From IMG/VR virus record IMGVR_UViG_3300025120_000055, positions 1 to 58,074 of that record: 58,074 nt of DNA; one strand, written 5' to 3'. The notes under the pieces were generated by a model, which had not been told where the DNA came from, made no database searches, and saw only the letters and a program-made list of their open reading frames with translations. This stretch comes from a virus. Below are positions 30,261 through 39,200 of this stretch, piece after piece (positions within the stretch are counted from its first letter, which is position 1; each line of letters opens with the position of its first letter). A program made the translations under genes and the position numbers.

Positions 30261-32507
30261 ATGCCATCTACAGTATACAAAGGAGATTTGACCGAAGTTT
30301 CATTCGGTCACGAGACAGGATTAAAACTAGAACACAACTACGCAGGGTCTTTTGCTTGGCTACATCCAACTGGTGGTGTAAACAGTAACGCTAATACAAG
30401 CATAATTGAATTTACTGGAGGCGATGCTGCTACTCCTTGTCAAGCCGGTCTTTTACGATACCCAGTCGGCATGCTGGTAGGTTGTAGGATTTCAATCATC
30501 GGTGGGGGTGCTTTTTCCGCTGATGATTCTCATGATACTGGTCGGACATATACAATTATGGAACATAAAAACTTTCAAAACAACGCTGTAGCAACTGTCA
30601 CAGTCACCAGTAATGGTAACGGTGGTTATTCCAACGGTTCAGGAGTAGCCACCACAGGCGGAACAGGAACAGGACTTACTGTTGACACTACAACAAGTGC
30701 AGGAGGGGTAGCGAGCGTTACTATCGCTGCGGCTGGTAAAGGTTACACAGTTGGTGATGTTATCACTATCACAGGTGGTGGAGCAAACGCCACACTTAGT
30801 GTTACTGGTTTAACTGCTGGAGCAAGTAAAACTCAACTAACTTTAACACCTGCTTTGAAAACAGCCGTTGCTACAAGCAGCGCTACGGGCGATGTCCTTT
30901 ACATTGAATCATTCGGGACTCCTACTTTCGACGCAAGCATGTCGAGTTGGAATATTACAGCAGCCTCTAGCAGTGAGCGTGTGTTGACTGACCAGTTTCT
31001 CGGTCTTGCTGCTACACTAACTCTACCTGAAACAAAAGTAGACCTCAAGCGATATCACATTGTAGGGCTTGGTCGAGATACAGCAATACAAGTTCCGGGT
31101 CGTTTCTTAAATGAAGGTGGCTCTTTTGAAGTAAACATGCACAATCCTCGTTGGTTGTATTATTGTTTAGGTATGGAATCAGTATCGGTAGGTGACCAAT
31201 TCGACGGTCTTACAAGCGCTAATAGAGAATTAAGTGGTAAAGTAGAGAAAGGCGAGACTCTCATTACACTAAACGGCGCTGCTGAGTTTACAAGCGCTGC
31301 TAATGGTGGTACTGGGACATCGGCTGTCGCTGCTGGCGATTATGTTCTTTTCAAAGACGATAGTGTAGAGGATATTGTGACATTCAAAGAAGCAGGTGAC
31401 TTAGGCGCTAGTGCTGCTTTTGGCGCTGATAATGTGACAGGAACTACATATTTTGACCAAACAGAAAAACAAGAAATTCGCCGTATCGCTGCTGTTAGTG
31501 GTACAAAAATTTGGCTTGATGACGGTCTTTGTTATGCTCATGCTACTGGCACTGATTTGAGATTTATTCGTTATAATGGAAGCGCAGGAGGAGCGACAAA
31601 AACTGGTAGCCCTCATCGTGAATCAACAGGAGCGCTTACCAATAGTGTTACACGACTACTATATTCTCGTGATGCTATTCCATCTTTTGCTTTAGAGGTC
31701 AGTATTCGTAGAAGAGATGTAGACGGCGCTGACGCTGATATCACAGATAACGGCCCAAGCGACCCCAAACAATTAACTCGTGTATTCAAAGGATGTAAAA
31801 TTAAGGATTTTTCTTTAACCGCTGATACAGATGCTGCTTTAAGACTAAGCGTTAACTTTGATGCTGCACTTTGTTATACAGATACTGGTCGTCTTGAAAC
31901 CACTGCTGTAGGTCACTACTCAACAGGAACAAAAGGTGACCGATACAAAACTCATCGTATGTTTGAAGAAACCGCTGGTGACCTAGTAGGTAGAAAAGAA
32001 GCCGGTATCGAAAAGGGCACACAGAAGCCTTTCATGTTCTACAACGGAACAGTGAGTATCGCTGGAATCACAGTCGGACAAGTTGTATCATTCACTATTG
32101 CAGGTAGCACTGGAGTTCAACAATTCTATACTATCAACGGCGCTGCTGTGACTGATAGTGCTACTGACCAAATTCCATTTGGTGGTGCTCGTAATGCTTC
32201 GCTCGCAGTTGAGGGTAAGACTGAATATTCCATGGACTGCGAGATTATAGTTGATGACCCAGTATTCTATCATAAAGTTCGTAGAACTATAGACCACGAG
32301 GCTTCTACAGCAAATATGATTCGTTTGTCTTTTACTAAACCGGGAACTGCTAGCGGAAGAGAACAACTCGATATCTTGATAGATGATTTCTATATCACTG
32401 AAGCACCGCTTCCTATACCGGAAGATAAAGGTGTTATTAGAGCACCACTGAAGATTCTACCAAAGGCTATCCGAATTGTATCAGTTGATACACTATTACA
32501 TTCTTGA
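30261..32507 (+). CDS. large tail tube-like major tail protein
   Basis: This 748-residue protein is placed where the tail tube gene belongs, before the chaperones and tape measure. Strands such as CKIKDFSLTADTDAALRLS and YSMDCEIIVDDPVF look like tube-fold pieces. Residues about 111-184 contain a Gly-rich module (GTGTGLTVDTTTSAGG, then GKGYTVGDVITITGGG) found again three times in the giant adhesin. Tube proteins are usually 150-400 residues, so much of this one is probably surface decoration. No strong ribosome site precedes ATG 30261. A tail sheath or fibre is less likely. Confidence 0.6.
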   Translation: MPSTVYKGDLTEVSFGHETGLKLEHNYAGSFAWLHPTGGVNSNANTSIIEFTGGDAATPCQAGLLRYPVGMLVGCRISIIGGGAFSADDSHDTGRTYTIMEHKNFQNNAVATVTVTSNGNGGYSNGSGVATTGGTGTGLTVDTTTSAGGVASVTIAAAGKGYTVGDVITITGGGANATLSVTGLTAGASKTQLTLTPALKTAVATSSATGDVLYIESFGTPTFDASMSSWNITAASSSERVLTDQFLGLAATLTLPETKVDLKRYHIVGLGRDTAIQVPGRFLNEGGSFEVNMHNPRWLYYCLGMESVSVGDQFDGLTSANRELSGKVEKGETLITLNGAAEFTSAANGGTGTSAVAAGDYVLFKDDSVEDIVTFKEAGDLGASAAFGADNVTGTTYFDQTEKQEIRRIAAVSGTKIWLDDGLCYAHATGTDLRFIRYNGSAGGATKTGSPHRESTGALTNSVTRLLYSRDAIPSFALEVSIRRRDVDGADADITDNGPSDPKQLTRVFKGCKIKDFSLTADTDAALRLSVNFDAALCYTDTGRLETTAVGHYSTGTKGDRYKTHRMFEETAGDLVGRKEAGIEKGTQKPFMFYNGTVSIAGITVGQVVSFTIAGSTGVQQFYTINGAAVTDSATDQIPFGGARNASLAVEGKTEYSMDCEIIVDDPVFYHKVRRTIDHEASTANMIRLSFTKPGTASGREQLDILIDDFYITEAPLPIPEDKGVIRAPLKILPKAIRIVSVDTLLHS

Positions 32508-32517
32508 GGTGACTATC

Positions 32518-33039
32518 ATGCCAACACCATCAGAAAGAGCGTACCAATACGGAAAACTATCTCACGCTGAATATGCCAGTTGGTATGGTCAGCAGATAGG
32601 GGTAGTTTCAGGTGACCTCGTTGCCGCTGGTGAGAAGCGCACATTGGGTCTTATCGAGAAGGCTGTCGAGGCTTGCTTACCAGCACCTATAGAGGAAGTA
32701 GTAGAAGTGGAGGAAGAATTAGCAACTCCTGAAGATATAGGAGATACTGAAAACTTCCCAGCAGAATTAACTTACGATGCTATGACAGCGAAAGAACTGA
32801 AAGCATTATGCAAAGACCGTGGGCTACCTGTCTACGGCACAAAAGCCGAACTCGCCTTACGCCTAAAGCGTGATGACGAGGGTATATCCGAGTCCCCGAC
32901 AGAAACCGAAGCCCCCGCTGATGAAGCGGCTGCTGAAGAAGAGTCGGACACCCCCGCTGATGAAGCGGCTGTGACCATAGGTGAGACAAATGACGAAAAC
33001 AGTAATAGCGAACAAGAACTTATTGATGAGAAAGAATGA
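32518..33039 (+). CDS. SAP-domain protein with acidic repeat tail
   Basis: In this 173-residue protein, residues about 84-118 (LTYDAMTAKELKALCKDRGL, then VYGTKAELALRLK) are a clear SAP domain, a helix-loop-helix unit that usually binds DNA. The flanks are acidic, and the C-terminal 50 residues include two TEAPADEAA-like units encoded by a direct repeat. GAGGTGA precedes ATG 32518, after the tube stop. It overlaps the following gene by 50 bases. The role is unknown; a DNA-binding motif in the tail block is unexpected. Confidence 0.7.
   Translation: MPTPSERAYQYGKLSHAEYASWYGQQIGVVSGDLVAAGEKRTLGLIEKAVEACLPAPIEEVVEVEEELATPEDIGDTENFPAELTYDAMTAKELKALCKDRGLPVYGTKAELALRLKRDDEGISESPTETEAPADEAAAEEESDTPADEAAVTIGETNDENSNSEQELIDEKE
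32912..32971 (+). repeat. 21-base direct repeat in the SAP-protein tail
   Basis: CCCCCGCTGATGAAGCGGCTG occurs at 32912-32932 and again, exactly, at 32951-32971, 39 bases apart and in frame. It encodes repeated Pro-Ala-Asp-Glu-Ala-Ala units. The intact copies point to a recent duplication. Confidence 0.8.
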
Positions 33040-33367
33040 TGAACAGAAACACGAAGTTAGAGTAGACCCCGACGACCCCGACCTCATAATGGAGGTTTGG
33101 GTTAGAGATGTCTCTTTCTTCGACATTCAGCATGCTGCTCAGCAAATGTTCGACATTAAAAAAGACGGTCAAATGTCTCTAAACCTAGAAGGTTTTTACA
33201 AATATGCATTCACTAATTGGGTAGTGAGAACTAATCCTAAATTATCTAAGGATGAATTACTTAATTTAAAAGGCTATGTCGGTGAACAAATCTCCGCATT
33301 ATTACCAAGCCCTAACGAACTTGGTGAGATGATGTCAGGGGGGTTTACAAAAGGCGGGAAGAAGTGA
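32990..33367 (+). CDS. putative tail assembly chaperone (gpG-like)
   Basis: This 125-residue protein follows the tube and SAP genes and precedes the tape measure by one gene, the usual place of tail chaperone 1. It contains VRDVSFFDIQHAAQQMF and LLNLKGYVGEQISALLPSP helices. AGGTGA overlaps the SAP gene and selects ATG 32990. Its stop overlaps the next gene by GTGA, which lies in the -1 frame, as in chaperone pairs made by frameshifting, although I see no clean slippery heptamer. Confidence 0.6.
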   Translation: MTKTVIANKNLLMRKNDEQKHEVRVDPDDPDLIMEVWVRDVSFFDIQHAAQQMFDIKKDGQMSLNLEGFYKYAFTNWVVRTNPKLSKDELLNLKGYVGEQISALLPSPNELGEMMSGGFTKGGKK

Positions 33368-33642
33368 TTGAGGCATTCCTCAGTCGCAAACTTATACAAA
33401 CCCCCGCCGATGTAGAACTGGCTACTGAAATGAGAGTCTATGTTGTGGCAAAGCATTATGGGATATCAATAAAAGAGGTACATGAGATGACTCCGCAACA
33501 GTTCCTACAATCCTTCGCTTGGGCCATGGTTGGTCGTAAAGAAGAAGAGAAGGCTCAGAAAAGAAGTAACCAATCTAGCAATAGTGGTGGAAGAGAAACA
33601 GTATCACTCGATTATGATTTCTTAAATACGGAGGATTTCTGA
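33364..33642 (+). CDS. putative tail assembly chaperone partner (gpT-like)
   Basis: This 92-residue protein starts at GTG inside the stop of the preceding gene and ends one base short of the tape measure start (TGATG). It is helical and contains IKEVHEMTPQQFLQSFAWAM, similar in plan to the second tail chaperone of many siphoviruses, then a Ser/Asn-rich flexible end. The pair probably coats the tape measure until the tube forms. Separate start or ribosomal frameshift cannot be told apart by eye. Confidence 0.55.
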   Translation: MIEAFLSRKLIQTPADVELATEMRVYVVAKHYGISIKEVHEMTPQQFLQSFAWAMVGRKEEEKAQKRSNQSSNSGGRETVSLDYDFLNTEDF

Positions 33643-34958
33643 TGGTAGCACTAGCAGCCATGACTATAGCCCTAGGTGGTTTATCATCAGGAGCAAGTGC
33701 AGTCTCAGGTATTTTTGGAGCAATAGGTAGTATATTCAGCGCAGCAATAGGTGTAGTAACAAGTGTATTTTCAACAGCAATTAGTTTTATCAAAGAGAAA
33801 TTTCAAGGAGTTAAAGACTTCTTTGATGAAAATATCATGCCTATTTTCCAAGAGTTCTTTGAATTTATATCACCAGTAGTTGAATTAATTGGTGCTTTAA
33901 TAAAAGACTCGCTAGGATTAGCATTTGAAGGTATCAAAATATTATGGGAAGTGTTAGTATTAGCCATGGATAAATATTGGAATGATTTTATCGTTCCTTT
34001 ATGGAATTTAATAGGCCCAGTAATCGAAGCAGGTATCGCTGTTATAGGAATACTGTGGGATACTTTTGTAGGTGCTATGAAAGTTATTTGGGATAATCTA
34101 ATAGTTCCTTTGTGGAATTCAGTTGGCGACCCTATGACTATGGGTATTACTGCAATCGGTGCTATATGGGACACTATTATGGGGTTGATGGCTAACACCT
34201 TTAACAAACTCATAGTTCCTTTATGGGATTTAGTTGGCACTCCAATTATGGCTGGTATTAATCTAATTAAGGATACTTGGCTTTTCTTATTAAACACAAT
34301 GTTTAGTCTTTGGATGGCGATTATAGAGCCGATTTGGAGTTTTATTGGCCCTCCGATTATGGCTGGTATAAACGCTATCAAAGATAATTGGGATATTCTT
34401 GTTGATGGGATGTGGACTATTTGGGATAAGACATTAGGCGGCACTCTTGAGTTAGCGTTTGCTGGATTAGGTTTAGTCTTTGACGGGCTTAAAATGGCAT
34501 GGGATGCTCTAGTAAGTGGTATAGATTGGGCTTGGAATAATATTCTGAAACCAATCTTCGACGCTTTCAAATATGTTATAGATTTAATAATGGTACCAAT
34601 AGAATTTATTGCTGACGCTATTAAAGACATCTTAGGTGCTGGAAAGAAGATTATTGGTAAAGCGATGGACTTCATAGGATTTGAAGATGGAGGGATATCA
34701 ACTGGGCCAGCGTCAGGATATCCAGTAATGTTACACGGTACTGAGGCTGTAGTCCCATTACCTAATGGGCGCTCTATTCCTGTAGAAATTAGTGGTGGCG
34801 GAGGTGGCGGAGGTGGAAACACCTTCAATATTACAATCAACGCTAGTGGTATGACAGATAGAAGTGATAAGCGTGAATTCGCTAGACAAATAAGTAACAC
34901 TATACAACAAGAAATTGCTCGTGCTTCGGGTGGTTCAACAATGAGGTCGGGTAGATGA
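33642..34958 (+). CDS. tape measure protein (tail length)
   Basis: This 438-residue protein has an N-terminal hydrophobic stretch (about 1-55), then four 37-residue Trp-rich repeats from residue 117 to 264 (IVPLWNLIGPVIEAGI and variants), and a C-terminal GGISTGPASGYPVMLHGTEA, then VVPL motif that is typical of phage tape measures, followed by a Gly-run. It fills the tube and sets its length; at about 0.15 nm per residue the tail would be near 65 nm. It begins with TGATG coupling to the chaperone gene. The antisense ORF across it is a shadow. Confidence 0.85.
   Translation: MVALAAMTIALGGLSSGASAVSGIFGAIGSIFSAAIGVVTSVFSTAISFIKEKFQGVKDFFDENIMPIFQEFFEFISPVVELIGALIKDSLGLAFEGIKILWEVLVLAMDKYWNDFIVPLWNLIGPVIEAGIAVIGILWDTFVGAMKVIWDNLIVPLWNSVGDPMTMGITAIGAIWDTIMGLMANTFNKLIVPLWDLVGTPIMAGINLIKDTWLFLLNTMFSLWMAIIEPIWSFIGPPIMAGINAIKDNWDILVDGMWTIWDKTLGGTLELAFAGLGLVFDGLKMAWDALVSGIDWAWNNILKPIFDAFKYVIDLIMVPIEFIADAIKDILGAGKKIIGKAMDFIGFEDGGISTGPASGYPVMLHGTEAVVPLPNGRSIPVEISGGGGGGGGNTFNITINASGMTDRSDKREFARQISNTIQQEIARASGGSTMRSGR
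33990..34433 (+). repeat. four 37-residue tape-measure repeats
   Basis: Four consecutive 111-base units each encode a 37-residue block beginning IVPLW or IEPIW, followed by G-D/T/P-P-I-M-x-G-I and Trp about 23 residues in. The match is clear in protein but diverged in DNA, so the duplication is old. Adding or removing one unit would change predicted tail length by about 5.5 nm. Confidence 0.8.
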
Positions 34959-36211
34959 GTGACGGCTACGGTACACCAATACGCCTTCACTTCGACGGCG
35001 GGATACTAAGTGGTGTTCCTTTCTTTGGTTATGGTGATGACCCTTTTCCTCCTATGGAACTTCAGGCTCTATCTATCGCACTCAGTGTAGAGCGTAAAGT
35101 CGGAGGTATGTCTTTACCGCTTATGGGAGGTAAAAGGTTAGGTATTGACCTAAATATGGTAAATTCTACTATTGTTATTGAAGGAATTTTTACTGATGAT
35201 GATGTAAACAGAAGGATAGGTATCAGCAGCCCGGCTAATGGTTTTATTGATTTTTCTATAGAACAATCATATCTTAATGCAATATATGGCTCATCTATTG
35301 TAGCAAATTCTCAGTTCGCAAAACTAGTAGGTAGTGAAAGCAAGTTAGTCATAACACAAAAAAATGGAGATAAAAAAGAGATAAACTTTGCATTGAATAA
35401 TACTGGTAGTTTTTACACTAATCCGGGTGTAACAAATGTTGTAACAGGTGGTGGGACTACTGTAGTAAATATTCATGGTACTAATTTCCTTACCCCTGCT
35501 CAGATGGCTAAATCAATACAGACTGCGCTAGGAGGGAGTCATCTAAATTCTACTATTAATGGTACACTTGCTGCTTCAGATTTTACTGGTTTGGCTGATT
35601 CAAAAATTGTATTAACTGAAACTGTAAATGGTAGAATGAGTGGTGCTGGTTCTATAGTATTCAAAAACGCTAGCGTATACGCTCCGATGCATTCACCTCT
35701 TACTGGGGGTAGTGATGCTTCCTCTAACAAACCAAAGTCTGCTGGAGACAAGGTACAAGATTTGTATGGTATCCTACACAACACAAGTAGAGGAACTGCC
35801 GCATTAGTAGCAGGTGCTCTTATCGGTCTTGTCGCTGCTCCTGTTGCTGCTACGGCTGGTACTCTCGCTATAGCAGGTGGTGCTGGCGCTGCCGCTGGTG
35901 CTGTTGCTGGGCTTGGTAGTTTCTTTAATGGTGACTATCCAATCGGCTTGCAGATTCCTTACAACTCAATGATAACAGCGGCTGATGGTAAAAAATACAG
36001 CGTTAGAAATTTCTTGATACGCACTGGTATAAAATCAACTAATGAGAAAGTATCAGATGACAACAACCATAATGCTAACCGAGCATTCGATACAGGAGAT
36101 GACACTACGGGTATACAGGGTACTATTCAAAAGTTTGATGTAGGTTACAGTGCTGGAGAGCAGCATTATACTTATCAAATGGTCTTTGCTCCAATCGACA
36201 TGATAATTTAA
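34955..36211 (+). CDS. tail/baseplate protein with hydrophobic Gly-Ala segment
   Basis: This 418-residue protein resembles a distal tail or baseplate component by position, between tape measure and the giant adhesin. The N-terminal half is beta-rich (SIALSVERKVGGMSLPL) with an inserted Thr/Gly module about 150-250. Residues about 278-323 are a long Gly/Ala/Val hydrophobic run (ALVAGALIGLVAAPVAATAG, then TLAIAGG) able to enter a membrane. The C-terminal part has IQGTIQKFDVGYSAGEQHYT. The start overlaps the previous stop (ATGA). The exact family is not recognised. Confidence 0.6.
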   Translation: MSDGYGTPIRLHFDGGILSGVPFFGYGDDPFPPMELQALSIALSVERKVGGMSLPLMGGKRLGIDLNMVNSTIVIEGIFTDDDVNRRIGISSPANGFIDFSIEQSYLNAIYGSSIVANSQFAKLVGSESKLVITQKNGDKKEINFALNNTGSFYTNPGVTNVVTGGGTTVVNIHGTNFLTPAQMAKSIQTALGGSHLNSTINGTLAASDFTGLADSKIVLTETVNGRMSGAGSIVFKNASVYAPMHSPLTGGSDASSNKPKSAGDKVQDLYGILHNTSRGTAALVAGALIGLVAAPVAATAGTLAIAGGAGAAAGAVAGLGSFFNGDYPIGLQIPYNSMITAADGKKYSVRNFLIRTGIKSTNEKVSDDNNHNANRAFDTGDDTTGIQGTIQKFDVGYSAGEQHYTYQMVFAPIDMII

Positions 36212-36220
36212 GGTGATAGA

Positions 36221-39200
36221 ATGCCAATTATGTTACAGTCGAATCACGCTCTTTTCTTTGATGGAGTTAGCGATAGCGTTATCATTCCTCAAGGTAGTTT
36301 TAGTAGACTAGGAAGAGATTATGATTCGAGCAATAAAAGTTCTAGTGATATAATTGCTACAAGTTCTCAAGGTAACTCGGGTAAAGGTGCCATAAGTGAT
36401 GTTTTTGGTAAAGGTCTTGCTATCGAAGCGTGGGTTGTTCCTGATTGTGGTGGTGTTATATTATCAAAAGATGGTCAATTCAGATTATCAATAGGTAGCG
36501 TAGACACTCCCGGGCCTGTTGAATTTGAAGTCAATATACAAGCACCCGCTACTGGTAAAATGAAAGTGTTTGCGAGAACGGCGTTACCTGAGACAAATAA
36601 TTTCAACGGCCATGTTTATCCTGTTACCACCTTTGGTGGGCTAGATGATTCGTATAACCGCTTTGATGGTAGTAAAGATAAAGCAACATCACTATCGCTA
36701 AATCAAAGACCATTGTATCATATTGTTGCTGCTTTAAATAATAACGCAGCAGAAATATATGTCAATGGGGCTTTAATGTCCCAGCAAAGAATTCCCAAGG
36801 GTTCGGAAATTCTTGAGAATGACTCTCATGTTTACATCGGTGGTAAGGGTGGTGAGTTTAGAGGTGTTATAGAAGGTATACATGTTTCATCATCTTTTAA
36901 TCCTGAAATGACAACTCGCAACCCTGCTTTACTGACGGAGAAATCAATTTCTCTTTTTAGATTTGAAGAGCCTATCTCTACTTTTGACTCGGTGTATACT
37001 ATCAATAGTATTGACTCTACATATAGCGACACAGCAGTTACTGAAAATGACTTAACTGCTATCACTATATCTACTACTGAAGCGCAATCTTTGGCTAATT
37101 TATTGACTGGTAAGACTGTAACAGATTATGTAGATTTCACAGTCTCACCTTATTCCACTGGTAATTATTCTGTCGTTGACAGATTCACCACACCCGGTAC
37201 TACTAACAAAAGAAGTATACCGCATGTACCATATAATCTTCTAATTAACCCCGGCTCTATCAATCAAGATACTAAGAAGCCAAACGGTAAACCACCCGAG
37301 CGTGTAAGACTTCATAGAATTAATATTTCAACAGGTGAAATATTAGTATCGAGTATCCACTTAGATTTTCCCAACTCAACTAATGGAGATGGGTTAAGAC
37401 CGATACTACACAGCACTCATACTTCTGCTAATGGTGCTAATTCTTTTGTTGTTATAGCGGCTGACTATCTAATTGAAAACGGCACAGGTCGCCCTTATCA
37501 ACCACCTCATTTATCTACTCAAATTATCGACAGAACAGGGCAGATGTTGATTGATGAAGGTAATTATGAACAGCATGCCTTAGCGTATTCTAGCAGAATG
37601 GCTACTACTACGAACAGCCCTAATAACCCGTTTAAAGTTACTTGGCCCGCAGATATTGACGAACTGTTCCAAGTAGGGCACTCAGGAAGGCATACTCTAA
37701 ACCATGTCGAGGGTCATCATTATCTAAGAACTATGCCTCGTGCTAATAACGAAGCATTAGACCAACAAGCAGGTAATTCAGACATTCTGACTGTGATGTA
37801 TGATGAAACAGCGAAGGGTATAGATAAATTATTTCCGGTAAACAGTAAAATAGATTACTATAGAGAAGTTGCTCATTTTGAAATTGTCGATGCGGTTAAT
37901 TCCAGCATAGTTCACGAAGTGGTAACAAACGGATTAACAGGTGCTAATAAAAAACTTATAGCCATAGGCGGGACAAAAGCCAATTCAGTTTCCTTTAATC
38001 CTTTACCGTTTGTTCTCAAAGGCCCAGTTCCTATAGATATAAACAATGTTGATGCTGATTTAAATAAGTTTCACTTACATCCTTCTAGTAAAAGTAGAGT
38101 AGCATTACTTAGTGTTCCTACTCTTGCTAGTCGTGGTATCGCTCCTTATGTAGAGGTTCATTACAACGCTATAGATTTTTCAGGTGCATCAATGAGTAAA
38201 ACAACTCCTATGATAATGATAGAAAAAACTGTACCTGCGTCTAATCTACAGATAGGCGGGGCGTATATTGTAGATGATATAGCAACTGATGTCGCCGCTG
38301 GTAATGCAACGCTATTTGCACCCGGTGGTTATATTGATGTTGGAAAAACAAAAGAAGGTAACTTAGGCCAAGTTGCTTTTAGTCATTCTTTAATTGGAGA
38401 TAATAGCGAAGGGTTCGAGGCTGATGTAGAGTTAGATGAGCGATTAACTCCTCAAAATTTCACAGCAACGGCTAATTTAGGTAACACGACTCCACAAAAC
38501 ATTTCTTCTTCTCAAACTACAAAAGCCGAACATGACTCAGTGTTTCATAAATTATTTTTAGAAAGAAATGAAATTGAAAGTGATGTTAGTAAAGTTGTAG
38601 AGTTTTCAAGGCAAACACCTACTACAGTACACGGTAGTCCATCAGCAGGTCAGTTTGATGTTGGTATAACTTCTTCAGCATCATCCACACATGAAATGTT
38701 TGATATCATTGATAATTTACAGATAGGACACTTACAAGGAGTCACTCATCGTTTCTTTATTCAACCCTCGGATAGAAGAAGAACTAATCAATTACAACAT
38801 GTGTTTTCACTACAAGATAGAATTAACGATGCTAATCATGCAATTATACTATTTTTAATGAGTACGGCTAGACTTCGTGGTATAGAACAAATAGAAAACG
38901 ATAATGGTAGATTTACTACCATATCTGCCGTAGGTCTTACAGATGTGGCTGCTACTAGGAGCGTTAACGAGTTAGCATCAGGTAGTCCTGACTCCCATGT
39001 AGTGAAAGAAATAGACCCTAATGCTCCAGTAGTAAGTGTAACTCTTGGTGGTGTAGGGCAAGGAGGTTTTGATACTAAACCATCTTTTGACCGTAGCACT
39101 CTAGCCAACTTACCTTACAGTTCTCGAAGAGGTTTTTCTTGTTTAGCAACTAAACTTAGAGTAGACCGTAACCCAACTAACAACTTTCAATTTATCGAAG

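Noticed and set aside
33300-33367. Slippery site for -1 frameshifting between tail chaperones
   Set aside because: GGGTTTA and nearby runs are not in the X-XXY-YYZ phase of the zero frame, so I could not support a frameshift; a GTGA restart is simpler.
33803-34990. 395-codon minus-strand ORF
   Set aside because: It lies wholly antisense to the tape measure gene, is Ile/Pro/Ser-rich as expected from the complement of a repetitive hydrophobic gene, and has no family signature. The + strand product has clear tape-measure motifs.
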